The notes: generated by a model not told the origin, from the sequence alone. Shown: positions 7,611-15,918, counted from the first letter of the stretch. The stretch: DNA of 64,000 bases from VRUE01 sp963764365 (GCA_963764365.1 CAVXSI010000020.1:124001-188000); one strand, 5' to 3'. Made by a program: numbers and translations.

Positions 7611-8984
7611 TCACGAGCCGCCGCTCAGCACCCGCGCCTTCTCGGCGGCGAACTCCTCCTCGGTGAGGACTCCCTTGTCGCGCAGCGCCGCGAGCCGCTC
7701 GAGCCGCTGCAGCCGGCCGTCCTCGCCGTCGGCGGGTGGCGGTGCTCCGGCGGCGGCGTCCCCGGCCGGCCGCCGCACCTCGGGCAGGCGCAGCTTCGAG
7801 GCTCGCTCGCCCAGGTTGGCGCTTCTCACCGCGTCGACCACCGCGGTCCTGGCGCCGCCGAAGTAGTCGGCGAACCGGGCGTCGGGGAATTCCTCGCCGG
7901 TCTGCTTGCGCAGCTCGTGGATGCCGAAGGCGACGAAGCCGGCGACGATCAGCGTGGTCAGGAAGGAGCGCAGGTTCTGGATCGACGAGGAGAGGAAGTA
8001 GATGCAGACGACGATCGCCCAGCCGGTGTAGACCCAGGGGACGTAATCGCGCAGAGCCGGCGCCATGAAGCGGCGGGTCGAGCGGGCCGTCCGGGTCGGC
8101 GAGCCGAGCCAGCCGGCGATCCCGAGCAGGGCGCCGAAGACGATCACCGTCGTCGCGATGCTGACCATCAGCGAGGTGGATATGGACCAGGCGGCTTCGG
8201 CCGCGGGCTTGACGCTTTCGTCCTTGACGAGCTGTTCGACCACGATCCCGCCGGCGACCTCGCGGAAGACGATCACCGCGAAGCCGGCGGCGGCGAGGCC
8301 GATGCCGCAGAACAGCACCGTCACCCAGCGCCCCTCGCGCGAGAGGTAGACGGCGAGGCCGAAGGCGAGCAGGGTGAGCAGGGAGAGGACCAGCGCGAGC
8401 CCCTTGACGGCGACGACGATGTCCTGCGCGGTCTTCAGTTGGTCGGAGCGCAGGATCGTCACCTGGCCGGCGTCGGGCGGCAGCTTTTCCGCCAACTGGG
8501 CCCCGATCCCGACCTGCTGGGCGAGGTTGGTGACGAGGCCGCCGAGGTTGAGCGTCACTTCGCCGTTCGCGGTGGAGACCGCTTCCTTCTTGTTTTCCAG
8601 CACCGCCAGAAGCTGTTCGTGCGCGGCCCGGTTCGCGTCCTTCCACAGTTCCTGCGCGGTCGAGGTCTTCAGCACCTCTTCGGCGCCGTCGCCGGCGACC
8701 TGGCGCAATCCCCCCGACGCCGGGCCCGCCAGCTGCTTCAGTTCGCCCGGCAGGATGCCTTCGAGTTCCTTTTCGACGTTGACGTTGGCGTAGAGCTGGT
8801 CGACCAGATATGCGCCCACCGCCGTGCGGATCTTTTCGTTCTGGATCAGGCGGCCGCTGGTGTCGACCCAGTCGTTGGTGTTGAGCGCCTGGCGCTCGGT
8901 CCATATCGCGAAGACGCTGAGGAAGGCGAGGAGCGAGCCGACCACGACCAGGGCCTTGACGGTGCGTCGCCTGGCGCGGCTCAT
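7611..8984 (-). CDS. Multi-pass membrane protein with C-terminal SHOCT domain
   Basis: 457 residues from ATG at 8984 (MSRARRRTVKALVVVGSL). One N-terminal membrane helix (about 10-28) is followed by an extracytoplasmic region of roughly 170 residues, then four hydrophobic segments (GLALVLSLLTLLAFGLAVYL; WVTVLFCGIGLAAAGFAVIV; a third near LMVSIATTVIVFGALLGIAG; a fourth near YTGWAIVVCIYFL). The last 30 residues, LQRLERLAALRDKGVLTEEE followed by FAAEKARVL, are a SHOCT motif (short C-terminal domain, often an oligomerisation tail). Function unknown. The start codon is only 27 bp from that of the divergent dioxygenase gene. The reading frame stays open far upstream (to 10718), but that is antisense to real genes. 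Confidence 0.75.
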   Translation of the reverse strand: MSRARRRTVKALVVVGSLLAFLSVFAIWTERQALNTNDWVDTSGRLIQNEKIRTAVGAYLVDQLYANVNVEKELEGILPGELKQLAGPASGGLRQVAGDGAEEVLKTSTAQELWKDANRAAHEQLLAVLENKKEAVSTANGEVTLNLGGLVTNLAQQVGIGAQLAEKLPPDAGQVTILRSDQLKTAQDIVVAVKGLALVLSLLTLLAFGLAVYLSREGRWVTVLFCGIGLAAAGFAVIVFREVAGGIVVEQLVKDESVKPAAEAAWSISTSLMVSIATTVIVFGALLGIAGWLGSPTRTARSTRRFMAPALRDYVPWVYTGWAIVVCIYFLSSSIQNLRSFLTTLIVAGFVAFGIHELRKQTGEEFPDARFADYFGGARTAVVDAVRSANLGERASKLRLPEVRRPAGDAAAGAPPPADGEDGRLQRLERLAALRDKGVLTEEEFAAEKARVLSGGS

Positions 8985-9011
8985 CGCGGTGGATGGTATA
9001 CGTGGGAACCA
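8985..9011. promoter_or_regulatory. Compact divergent promoter with palindromic -10
   Basis: Only 27 bp separate the ATG codons of two divergent genes. The interval contains GTATAC (8996-9001), which gives TATACG on the plus strand 9 nt before ATG 9012 and TATACC on the minus strand 10 nt before ATG 8984. Both transcripts would be leaderless or nearly so. Confidence 0.55.
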
Positions 9012-9929
9012 ATGAAGTTGGAGGGGATCCACCACATCACCGCGATCACCGCCGAGGCGCAGGACAACGTCGACTTCTACGCGGGGGTGCTGGGGCTGCG
9101 TTTGGTGAAGAAGACGGTCAACCAGGACAACCCGACCGTCTACCACCTCTTCTTCGCCGACGAGGAGGGGAGCGCCGGGTCCGACCTGACCTTCTTCGAG
9201 TTCCCGGGCGTGCCGCGCGGGCGGGCCGGGGCGGGGGACGTGCACCGGATCGTCTGGCGGGTCGCCTCGGCCGACGCGCTCGGCTTCTGGGCCGGGAGGC
9301 TCGCCGCCAACGGCATCGAGCCCGAGCACGAAGGGGGGAGCCTGCGCTTCTCCGACCCGGAGGGGTTGGGACACGAGCTGGCCGTCGTCGCGGTCGAGGA
9401 CGAGCCGCTGATCGCCGACCACCCCGAGGTGCCGGCCGAGCTGGCGCTGCGGGGGTTCCACGCGGTGCGCGCCTACGCCGGCTCTCCCGAGGCGAGCCGG
9501 CGGCTGCTGGAGACGCTCGAGTTCGAGCAAGCCGGCGACGGCTGGGAGGCGCGGGGGACCAGGCGCGGCGGCCTCTACTCCTACGACGAGCCTCCGGCGG
9601 AGCGGCCGCTGCAGGGCGCCGGCAGCGTCCACCACGTCGCCTGGGCCTCGACCCTCGACGAGCACGAACAGTGGCGGCAGCGGGCGATCGCCGGCGGCGC
9701 CCGCCCGACCCCGGTGATCGACCGCTTCTACTTCCGCTCGATCTACTTCCGCGAGCCGAGCGGGGTGCTGTTCGAGATCGCCACCCTGGGCCCCGGCTTC
9801 ACCGTCGACGAGCCGCTCGAGCACCTCGGCGAGAAGCTCTCGCTGCCGCCCGACTATGAGCACCTGCGGGCCGAGGTCGAGCCGAGCCTGCGGCCGGTCG
9901 TCAACCCGCGCGTCGCCGGGGCCGGGTGA
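9012..9929 (+). CDS. VOC-family ring-cleaving dioxygenase (MhqO/hydroquinone-type)
   Basis: 305 residues made of two vicinal-oxygen-chelate modules. MKLEGIHHITAITAEAQDNV supplies the first metal His, and VDFYAGVLGLRLVKKTVNQD and DPTVYHLFFAD-like text follows the family pattern. The second module (about 150 onwards) has GSVHHVAWAS and ends in YFREPSGVLFEIATLGPGFT with the Glu metal ligand. The arrangement H...H...E suits an Fe(II) extradiol-type dioxygenase. It overlaps the next gene by GTGA, which is a maleylacetate reductase-like enzyme. The pair therefore suggests cleavage of a hydroquinone-like ring followed by reduction of the product; this pathway is inference. Confidence 0.8.
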   Translation: MKLEGIHHITAITAEAQDNVDFYAGVLGLRLVKKTVNQDNPTVYHLFFADEEGSAGSDLTFFEFPGVPRGRAGAGDVHRIVWRVASADALGFWAGRLAANGIEPEHEGGSLRFSDPEGLGHELAVVAVEDEPLIADHPEVPAELALRGFHAVRAYAGSPEASRRLLETLEFEQAGDGWEARGTRRGGLYSYDEPPAERPLQGAGSVHHVAWASTLDEHEQWRQRAIAGGARPTPVIDRFYFRSIYFREPSGVLFEIATLGPGFTVDEPLEHLGEKLSLPPDYEHLRAEVEPSLRPVVNPRVAGAG

Positions 9930-10930
9930 GCGGCAACTTCGTCTGGCGCGACGCCGGTCGGGTCGTCGTCCTCCGCGACGGTGGCGTCGAGCAGGCGCCG
10001 AAGCTGCTCGACGAGCACGGTTTCGGCGGCTTCGAGCTGCTGACCACGCCGCGCGCTCTGCCGGGGGCACCGGAGCTCGAGGCGGCGGCGAGCGCGGTCC
10101 ACGCGGTCGGCCCCGGCCAGGTGCCGGAGCTGGCTGCCGGCCTGCTCGACCGGGTCGGCGCCGAGCGGATCGTCGCCCTCGGCGGCGGTCGCACGATCGA
10201 CACCGCAAAGGCAATCGCGGCCGTGACCGGTGCCGCCGTCGCCGCCGTGCCGACGACGCTTTCGGGCGCCGAGATGACCGGCATCCACCGGCTCCCGGCG
10301 GGCGCCGAGGGCCGGGTCCGGGGCATGGTCCGGCCGCGGCTGGCGATCGCCGATCCGGAAGCGATGACCGGCCTGGCCGAGCCGGCGCTGCGGGCGAGCG
10401 CGATGAACGCCCTCGCCCACGGCGCCGACTCGCTCTACACGCCGCTTGCCAACCCGGTCTCGCGGATGACCGCGCTGCGCGGCGCCGCGCTGATCGCGAC
10501 CTCGCTCGACGAAGGCCGACCCGAGCGCAACCGCGCCGGTCTCGCCCAGGGCTCCCTGTTCTGCGCCTACGCGATCGACTCCGCCGCCTTCGGCATGCAC
10601 CACGTGATCTGCCAGACCCTGGTCCGCATCTGCGGCACCCCCCACGCCGAGACCAACGCCACGATCCTCCCCCGGGCCCTCGCCCACATGGCCCCCCGCG
10701 TCCCCGACCGACTCTCATCCCTGGCCGAATCCCTCTCCACCGATCCCGAAGACATAGAAGCCCGCGTCCTCCAACTCGGCGGCGACCCCGCCGGCCTGGG
10801 CAAGCTCGGCGCCGACCGCAGCAAGCTCGACCAAGCTCTCGAATCGATGCTCCTGCGGCCGGAGCTGGCCTTCACGCCGGAACCCCCCACCCGTTCCGAC
10901 CTCGAAGAGCTGATCGACCGCGCTTGGTAG
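9926..10930 (+). CDS. Iron-containing alcohol dehydrogenase / maleylacetate reductase-like
   Basis: 334 residues from GTG at 9926, overlapping the preceding stop (GTGA), so translation is probably coupled. The family nucleotide motif GGGRTIDTAKAIAA is near residue 88, PTTLSGAEMTG near 111. Metal-binding positions appear as GADSLYTP, FGMHHVICQTL and GTPHAETNATILP. Length (334) and pattern fit maleylacetate reductases, which convert maleylacetate to 3-oxoadipate with NAD(P)H, rather than the roughly 380-residue alcohol dehydrogenases. The coupled upstream dioxygenase supports a role in aromatic ring catabolism. The gene is followed by LIR-b copy 1. Confidence 0.8.
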   Translation: MSGNFVWRDAGRVVVLRDGGVEQAPKLLDEHGFGGFELLTTPRALPGAPELEAAASAVHAVGPGQVPELAAGLLDRVGAERIVALGGGRTIDTAKAIAAVTGAAVAAVPTTLSGAEMTGIHRLPAGAEGRVRGMVRPRLAIADPEAMTGLAEPALRASAMNALAHGADSLYTPLANPVSRMTALRGAALIATSLDEGRPERNRAGLAQGSLFCAYAIDSAAFGMHHVICQTLVRICGTPHAETNATILPRALAHMAPRVPDRLSSLAESLSTDPEDIEARVLQLGGDPAGLGKLGADRSKLDQALESMLLRPELAFTPEPPTRSDLEELIDRAW

Positions 10931-10953
10931 CAAGAGCAAAGCTGCGGTTTCTC

Positions 10954-11095
10954 GGCGGGTGGCGTCGGGGTGGGGTGTCCTCCGCCGACCGAAGGCTGCG
11001 GAGGGCAAGGTCACATCCCTGCAGTCGGAATGTCCCTTCGCCCGGAGCAGCACGTAGGGCAAGGAGGGCACCCCACCTCGGCGACAGGACCCGCC
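10954..11095. repeat. LIR-b long inverted repeat, copy 1
   Basis: The arms GGCGGGTGGCGTCGGGGTGG (from 10954) and the complement of the 3' arm, GGCGGGTCCTGTCGCCGAGG (ending 11095), match except for the fixed TGGCG versus TCCTGTCG difference also seen in copies at 18348 and 62601. The roughly 80-bp interior contains further partial inverted repeats. It lies between two genes in the same direction and fills most of the 204-bp gap. Confidence 0.7.
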
Positions 11096-11134
11096 CCCGG
11101 TAACCCCAGTCCCCAGCCCGTGTAGCGCTCACAC

Positions 11135-12799
11135 GTGAGCGAAGACCGCCTCCTCGGCTACCACGACTACACCCGCGCCCACAGCGTCAACTGGCCGCTC
11201 TACCTGCTCGCCAGGCTGTTCATGCTGCCGTTCTTCCTCGTCTACTTCCGGCTCGGGCGCGCGGGCCGCGACCACGGGAAGGTCAGGAACGGCCTGATCG
11301 TCGCCGCCAATCACCGCAGCTTCCTCGACCCGTTCGTGATCGGCGGCACCCTGCCCTGGTGGCGGCCGATGAACTACGTCGCCAAGGTCGAGCTGTTCGA
11401 GCGCCGCTGGCAGGGTTGGCTGCTCTCCCGGCTCGGCGCCTTCCCGATCCGCCGCGGCGAATCCGACGAGCTGGCGATGGAGACGGCCCGCCTCGCGGTC
11501 GAGCGTGGCGGAACCGTCTGCATCTTCCCCGAGGGCACCCGGATCCGCCACGGCACCCTGGCCGAGCCGAAGCGCGGCGTCGGCCGCCTCGCCCTGCAGA
11601 CCGGCGCCCCGGTCGTGCCGACCGCGGTGTTCGGCAGCGAGCACGTCCGCCGCGTCTGGCGCATCCGGCCGCGCCGGGTGCGGGTGCGGCTCGGCCGGGC
11701 GATGACCTTCCCCCGGGTCGAGCACCCCTCGCCGCCGCTGGCCGAGTCGGTGACGGCGCGGATCTGGCCCAACGTGCTGCTGCAGTGGGAAGAGATGGGC
11801 GGGCTGCCGCCGATGCGCCGCGCCGCGGTGATCGGCGCCGGCAGCTGGGGAACCGCGGTCGCGGTGCTGCTCGCCCGTGGCGGCCTCGAAGTCCAGCTCG
11901 GCGCCCGCACCGCCGAGCAGGCGGAGGCGATGGCGGCGGCGGGGCAGAACGAGCGCTACCTCGAGGGCGTGCCGCTTCCCGACTCGCTGCAGGTCCGGCC
12001 CGCCTCGGAGATCGAGCTCGCCGGTTTCGACCTGGTCTGCCTGGCGATCCCCTCCGGCTCGCTGCCGCAGGCGGTCGGGGCGATCGCCGACCGGGTCAGC
12101 GATCGCTCCTCGGTCCTGCTCCTGACCAAGGGTTTGATCGCGCCGCTCGGCCAACTCCCCGCCGAGTACGTCGGCGAACGGATCCGGCCGCGCGCGATCG
12201 CCTGCCTCGGCGGTCCCGCCCACGCCCGCGAGGCGGTCTCCGGCTCGGCGGCGCTGGTGCTCGGATCGGGAGACGCCGACCTGCGCGACCAGCTCGGCCA
12301 CGTGTTCGACCGCGCCGGCCTGGTCTGCGAGCGCTCGGGCGACGTCGTCGGCGTCGAGATGGCCGGGGCGGCGAAGAACGCCGCCGCGCTGGCCGCCGCG
12401 GCGACCGCGGCGCACGGGCTGAACGCGGCCGGGATCGCCACCGCCCAGGTCTGGCACGAGTGCATCTCCTACGCGATCGACCGCGGCGCCGAGCTGGAGA
12501 CCTTCTCCGGGTTGGCCGGGGTGGGGGACCTGACCGCCACCGTGCTGGCGCCGTCGGGTCGCAACCGGCGGGCCGGCGAGCTGCTCGGCGGCGGCACCCC
12601 GGCGGCGGAGATCCCGGCCCTGATCGGCCAGGCCTCGGAGGGGCTCGACGCGGTGCCGTTGCTGGCCGAGGCGATCGCCGCCTCGGGCGGCCCGGCGGAG
12701 GCGCTGGGCGGGCTGGCGGCACTGATCCGCGGCGAGATCGACGCCGACGCCTGGGTCGCCGGCCTGCGCCGGGTCGAGCGCCGCAAGAGGGCGGCCTGA
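11135..12799 (+). CDS. Fusion of 1-acylglycerol-3-phosphate acyltransferase (PlsC) and glycerol-3-phosphate dehydrogenase (GpsA)
   Basis: 554 residues from GTG at 11135. Residues about 20-215 are a PlsC acyltransferase: a hydrophobic segment, the NHRSFLD catalytic motif (His60, Asp65) and FPEGTR (about 132-137). Residues about 227-554 are a complete GpsA. MRRAAVIGAGSWGTAVAVLL is the NAD(P) site, AIPSGSLPQAV follows, the AAKNAAALAAAA segment holds the catalytic Lys (about 413) and SEGLDAVPLLAE is near the end. GpsA makes glycerol-3-phosphate from dihydroxyacetone phosphate and PlsC makes phosphatidate, so one chain covers two non-adjacent steps at the membrane. In-frame ATGs at 11795 and 11813 could allow separate synthesis of GpsA. 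TAGCGC ends 6 nt before the GTG. Confidence 0.9.
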   Translation: MSEDRLLGYHDYTRAHSVNWPLYLLARLFMLPFFLVYFRLGRAGRDHGKVRNGLIVAANHRSFLDPFVIGGTLPWWRPMNYVAKVELFERRWQGWLLSRLGAFPIRRGESDELAMETARLAVERGGTVCIFPEGTRIRHGTLAEPKRGVGRLALQTGAPVVPTAVFGSEHVRRVWRIRPRRVRVRLGRAMTFPRVEHPSPPLAESVTARIWPNVLLQWEEMGGLPPMRRAAVIGAGSWGTAVAVLLARGGLEVQLGARTAEQAEAMAAAGQNERYLEGVPLPDSLQVRPASEIELAGFDLVCLAIPSGSLPQAVGAIADRVSDRSSVLLLTKGLIAPLGQLPAEYVGERIRPRAIACLGGPAHAREAVSGSAALVLGSGDADLRDQLGHVFDRAGLVCERSGDVVGVEMAGAAKNAAALAAAATAAHGLNAAGIATAQVWHECISYAIDRGAELETFSGLAGVGDLTATVLAPSGRNRRAGELLGGGTPAAEIPALIGQASEGLDAVPLLAEAIAASGGPAEALGGLAALIRGEIDADAWVAGLRRVERRKRAA

Positions 12800-12826
12800 T
12801 GGCACGGCCCCGTCTAGGCTTGCCCG

Positions 12827-13384
12827 GTGAGCGAGCAGCGGAACGTCGAGCCGGCGAGCCTCGACCCGGCGGCGAAGGCGGAGCTCGACCGGGCGTTCGA
12901 GCAGCTCTACCGGGACCACCTGCGCGACGTCTACTCCTACGCCTACTACAGGGTTGGCAACCAGCACGACGCCGAGGACCTGACCGAGCAGGCCTTTCTC
13001 CAGGCCTACCGCCATTTCGACCGGGCGCGGCGCGAGTCCGACGGCAGGCCGCTGCGGCCGTGGCTGATCCGGATCGCCCACAACCTGGCGCTGAACTACT
13101 ACCGCGACCGCTCGCGCCGGCCGCAGACGCCGCTCGACAGCGCCGAGCCGATTCCGGCCAAGCACGGGACCGAGGCGATCGCCGAGGGCCGCGAGGAGCT
13201 GCGCCAGGTGATCGAGAAGCTCCAGCACCTGCCCGACGACCGCCGCGACGCGCTGATCATGCGCTTCGCGCTCGGCATGGACAACCGCGAGATCGCCCGC
13301 GCGCTCGGCCGCAGCGACGGCGCCACCAAGGTGCTGATCCATCGTGCGATCAAGCAGCTGGAAGGGGAGATGAGCGATGACTGA
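12827..13384 (+). CDS. Sigma-70 family (ECF-like) RNA polymerase sigma factor
   Basis: 185 residues from GTG at 12827. Region 2 has FEQLYRDHLRDVYSYAYYRV, then HDAEDLTEQAFLQAYRHFDR and RPWLIRIAHNLALNYYRDRS. Region 4 has LPDDRRDALIMRFALGMDNR and EIARALGRSDGATKVLIHRA. This is the two-domain layout of extracytoplasmic-function sigma factors. TAGGCT at 12815-12820 lies exactly 6 nt before the GTG, as for a leaderless message. The last 8 bp overlap a small membrane-protein gene, the usual position of an anti-sigma factor. Confidence 0.88.
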   Translation: MSEQRNVEPASLDPAAKAELDRAFEQLYRDHLRDVYSYAYYRVGNQHDAEDLTEQAFLQAYRHFDRARRESDGRPLRPWLIRIAHNLALNYYRDRSRRPQTPLDSAEPIPAKHGTEAIAEGREELRQVIEKLQHLPDDRRDALIMRFALGMDNREIARALGRSDGATKVLIHRAIKQLEGEMSDD

Positions 13385-13721
13385 GGCACGCGACACGCTG
13401 ACCGGGAGCACCTGGGACGTCGAGCTGCTGCTGGGCGACGCGCTGCGCCCGATCGAGCCGCCGGAGCGGCTCTCGGGGCGGCTCGAGGACACCCTGGCGG
13501 CGGTCACGCAGGCGGCCGCGGAGGAGCTCTCCGACTGGGCCGAGGAGCTCTCGGAGAGCGAGCTGCGGGCGCTGCGCGACCCGCGCAACTGGGTCCGCCC
13601 GGTGGTCGCGGTCGGCGCCGGCGGGCTTGCCACCGGCGCCCTGTTGGTGCTCGAGATCAGGCGCCGCGGCCGTCAGCGGGCCGGCGGCCTGCGCTCGCTC
13701 GCCGGCCGCGTCCGGCCCTGA
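13377..13721 (+). CDS. Small single-pass membrane protein, possible anti-sigma partner
   Basis: 114 residues from ATG at 13377, overlapping the sigma gene by 8 bp. An acidic cytosolic-looking N-terminus (about 1-75, including TQAAAEELSDWAEELSESEL) is followed by one hydrophobic stretch (VVAVGAGGLATGALLVLEI, about 80-98) and a basic tail. I do not recognise a zinc-binding anti-sigma (ZAS) HxxxCxxC motif. The anti-sigma role is inferred only from overlap and topology. Confidence 0.55.
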   Translation: MTEARDTLTGSTWDVELLLGDALRPIEPPERLSGRLEDTLAAVTQAAAEELSDWAEELSESELRALRDPRNWVRPVVAVGAGGLATGALLVLEIRRRGRQRAGGLRSLAGRVRP

Positions 13722-13747
13722 GCGTCAACCTGACTCAGCAGAGGCGG

Positions 13748-14023
13748 CTAGAGCGAGGCGCCGAAGACCGCGATCGCGACGTAGAGCGCGCTGGTCCAGA
13801 GCGCGTAGCGGCGCGAGGCGAAGCCGGCGACCAGCAGGCCGACCGCCCCGGTGAGGATGTGGAAGCAGTTGGCCCAGCCGTTGACCGAGGCCAGGCCGAG
13901 CGCGTCGCGGAGGTCCGCCGGGGAAGCGAACGAGGAGTCGAAGAAGAAGCCGACGATGCCGTAGACGACAAGCCCGGCGCCGACCAGGCTCGCGTACAGT
14001 CTCGCCGGGCTCGCCTGCTCCAT
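13748..14023 (-). CDS. DUF4383-type membrane protein
   Basis: 91 residues, four predicted short membrane helices (LYASLVGAGLVVYGIVGFFF; a middle pair near NGWANCFHILTGAVGLLVAG; a last one near ALYVAIAVFGASL). The NGWANCFH stretch matches the NxxHxxxHxxxG-like core of the DUF4383 family. Function unknown. Its ATG is 28 bp from that of the divergent rhomboid gene. On the minus strand TACAAT (14032-14037) sits 8 nt before the ATG. Confidence 0.7.
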   Translation of the reverse strand: MEQASPARLYASLVGAGLVVYGIVGFFFDSSFASPADLRDALGLASVNGWANCFHILTGAVGLLVAGFASRRYALWTSALYVAIAVFGASL

Positions 14024-14031
14024 CCGCCGCG

Positions 14032-14041
14032 ATTGTAGGCT
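14032..14041. promoter_or_regulatory. Overlapping divergent -10 elements
   Basis: The 10-bp string ATTGTAGGCT reads TACAAT on the minus strand (8 nt before ATG 14023) and TAGGCT on the plus strand (10 nt before ATG 14052). The two hexamers share the central TA. Only 28 bp separate the two start codons. Confidence 0.6.
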
Positions 14042-14051
14042 CGCCGTCCCG

Positions 14052-14873
14052 ATGGCGCAGACGTGCTACCGACATCCAGACCGCGAGACCCGCGTTTCCT
14101 GCTCGAACTGCGGGCGGCCGATCTGCCCTGAGTGCATGACCCCGACCCCGGTCGGGATGCGCTGCCCGGAGTGCGCTCGGCAGCGGACGAAAGTCGTCCG
14201 CGGGGTCGGCGAGGCGTCGCTGTTCACACGCGCGCCCGCGACCTCGATCCTGGTCGCGGTCAACGTCGCCGTCTTTCTCGCCGAGATCGCCACCGGCGGC
14301 GGTGGCTTCGAACCGCTCGGCAGCTCGCTGATCACCGAATTCGGCCTGTTCGGTCCGTCCGTCGCCGAAGGCGAGTGGTACCGGCTGCTGACCTGCGGCT
14401 TCCTCCACGCCAGCCTCTTCCACATCGGCGGCAACATGCTGCTGCTCTACTTCCTCGGCCGTATCCTCGAGCCCGGGGTCGGCACCGCCCGCTTCGTCGC
14501 GATCTACTTCGCCTCGCTGTTCGCCGGCTCGTTCGGGGCGCTGCTGCTCTCCCCGGAAAGCCTCAGCATCGGCGCCTCGGGGGCGGTCTTCGGCGTCCTC
14601 GCGGCGACCTTCGTGATCGCCCGCGGCCGCGGCGTCGACGCGCTCGCCTCGAGCGTCGGCATCCTGATCGTGCTCAACCTGGCGATCAGCTTCGGCGTCC
14701 CCGGGATCAGCGTCGGCGCCCACCTCGGCGGCCTCGCCGCCGGCTTCATCTGCGCCCTGCTGATCATCGCCGGCGAGCGAGGAATGCTCGGCGAACGCCA
14801 CTTCCCTGCCGAGCTAGCGGCGATGACCGCGCTGGGCGTCCTCTCCATAGCTCTCGCTATAGCGGTTGCGTAG
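14052..14873 (+). CDS. Rhomboid family intramembrane serine protease with N-terminal zinc finger
   Basis: 273 residues. The N-terminus (about 1-45) is a B-box-like zinc finger: CYRHPDRETRVSCSNCGRPI then CPECMTPTPVGMRCPEC. Six membrane helices follow. The rhomboid catalytic dyad is visible as Ser in IGASGAVFG (about 176) and His in VGAHLGGLAAG (about 224), and the helix-2 HASLFHIGGNM motif precedes them. The enzyme cleaves membrane proteins within or near transmembrane segments; the substrate is unknown. The stop TAG forms the first bases of LIR-a copy 2. Confidence 0.92.
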   Translation: MAQTCYRHPDRETRVSCSNCGRPICPECMTPTPVGMRCPECARQRTKVVRGVGEASLFTRAPATSILVAVNVAVFLAEIATGGGGFEPLGSSLITEFGLFGPSVAEGEWYRLLTCGFLHASLFHIGGNMLLLYFLGRILEPGVGTARFVAIYFASLFAGSFGALLLSPESLSIGASGAVFGVLAATFVIARGRGVDALASSVGILIVLNLAISFGVPGISVGAHLGGLAAGFICALLIIAGERGMLGERHFPAELAAMTALGVLSIALAIAVA

Positions 14874-14986
14874 GGCCGATCCCGGTAGGGGTGGAACGTC
14901 TTGTACTTTTTCGCCCGACTGCGTCGGCGAGAGACGCCCCGCGCCCGGCGAAAAAGTTAAGTGGAACCCCTACCGGGATCGGCCCT
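14872..14986. repeat. LIR-a long inverted repeat, copy 2 (opposite orientation)
   Basis: Perfect arms AGGGCCGATCCCGGTAGGGG and complement (14872-14892 / 14966-14986). The inner arms are the same asymmetric pair as in copy 1 (GTCTTGTACTTTTT and the complement of AAAAAGTTAAGTG), but exchanged, so this copy is inverted relative to the other three. The outer-arm core GATCCCGGTAGGGGT is shared with copy 1 only. It fills the gap between two convergent stop codons. Confidence 0.8.
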
Positions 14987-14989
14987 GGG

Positions 14990-15889
14990 TCACCGCGGCG
15001 CCCGCACCTCGGCGAAGCCGATGTTCCCCGGCGGGTCGACCAGGTCCGGGTGGAGGACGTGGCCGAGCAGCTCGACGCCGTCGACCAGCCGCGGGCCCGG
15101 GCGCGAGAAGGTCGAGGCGGCATCGACCGCGTAGACCCGGCCGGCTCCCAACCTGGCGATCCGCTCCCAGTGCTCGAGCGCCTGGGCGCGCGAGTCCTCG
15201 ACGTGCCAGCCGCAGGGCATCGCGATCACCACGTCGGGGACCAGCCCCGAGAGCGTCCCCCAGCTGACTTCGGGCGACTTCAGGCCGGGTGGTCCGGCGA
15301 CGTCCTCGCCGCCGGCGATCGAGATCATCTCCGGGATCCAGTGTCCGCCGACGAAGGGCGGGTCGAGCCACTCGAGCGCGATCACCCGCGGCGGCCGCGC
15401 TCCGGAGACGGCGGCGCGGACGGCTGCCAGCCGGCCCTCCAGCTCGCCGCGCAGCTCGTGCGCGTCGGCGGCGACGCCGGTCGCCTCGCCGAGCCGGATC
15501 ACGTCCTCGAGCATCTCGCCAAGCGTGCTCGGGTCCTGCTGCACGACCTGTGGCCTGCCGGGCAGCCGGGCGGCGACCTCGAGCACGTCCTCGTAGGAGA
15601 CGGCGCAGACGTCGCAGACCGCCTGGGTGACGATCAGGTCCGGCTCCAGCTCGGCCAGGCGCGGCTCGTCGAGCTCGTACAGCGCCCGCCCTTCGCCGAC
15701 CGTCTCCTTCACCGCGGCGTCGATCCCGGCCGCGTCGAGGCTCGGCGGCAGCACCGTGCGGGTCAGCTGTGGGAGTGCGCGCGCCGCCGGCGGGTAGTCG
15801 CACTCATGGGTCACCGCGACCACGCTCTCGCCGAGGCCGAGCGCGAACAGCATCTCCGTGGCGGATGGGACGAGACTGGCGATGCGCAT
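14990..15889 (-). CDS. BtuF-like cobalamin/siderophore-binding protein without a signal peptide
   Basis: 299 residues starting MRIASLVPSATEMLFALGLG, the classic N-terminus of BtuF-type periplasmic-binding folds. The family's ESVVAVTHECDYPP, LIVTQAVCDVCAV and GGHWIPEMISIAGG segments are present. No signal peptide or lipobox is seen, so it is probably cytosolic, as in the stand-alone cobalamin-binding group. No ABC transporter genes are adjacent. Its ATG is 29 bp from the divergent CNNM gene. The gene ends 3 bp from LIR-a copy 2. Confidence 0.75.
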   Translation of the reverse strand: MRIASLVPSATEMLFALGLGESVVAVTHECDYPPAARALPQLTRTVLPPSLDAAGIDAAVKETVGEGRALYELDEPRLAELEPDLIVTQAVCDVCAVSYEDVLEVAARLPGRPQVVQQDPSTLGEMLEDVIRLGEATGVAADAHELRGELEGRLAAVRAAVSGARPPRVIALEWLDPPFVGGHWIPEMISIAGGEDVAGPPGLKSPEVSWGTLSGLVPDVVIAMPCGWHVEDSRAQALEHWERIARLGAGRVYAVDAASTFSRPGPRLVDGVELLGHVLHPDLVDPPGNIGFAEVRAPR

Positions 15890-15918
15890 GGCGCGCCCAA
15901 TATGGCAGTCTCGGGCGG

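Noticed and set aside
8985..10718. Upstream extension of the SHOCT membrane protein to about 1,035 residues
   Set aside because: The added part is antisense to the dioxygenase and reductase genes and has shadow-like composition; ATG 8984 gives a normal membrane N-terminus.
11129..13633. Very long antisense open frame (834 codons) opposite the PlsC-GpsA and sigma genes
   Set aside because: High GC removes stop codons from other frames; the translation is rich in Arg, Ala, Gly and Pro without family motifs, whereas the plus strand encodes recognisable proteins.
15896..15908. CCCAATATGGC string resembling the P51 core
   Set aside because: Only about 12 bases match and the GACGTGCC ends are absent; it is better read as part of a compact divergent promoter.
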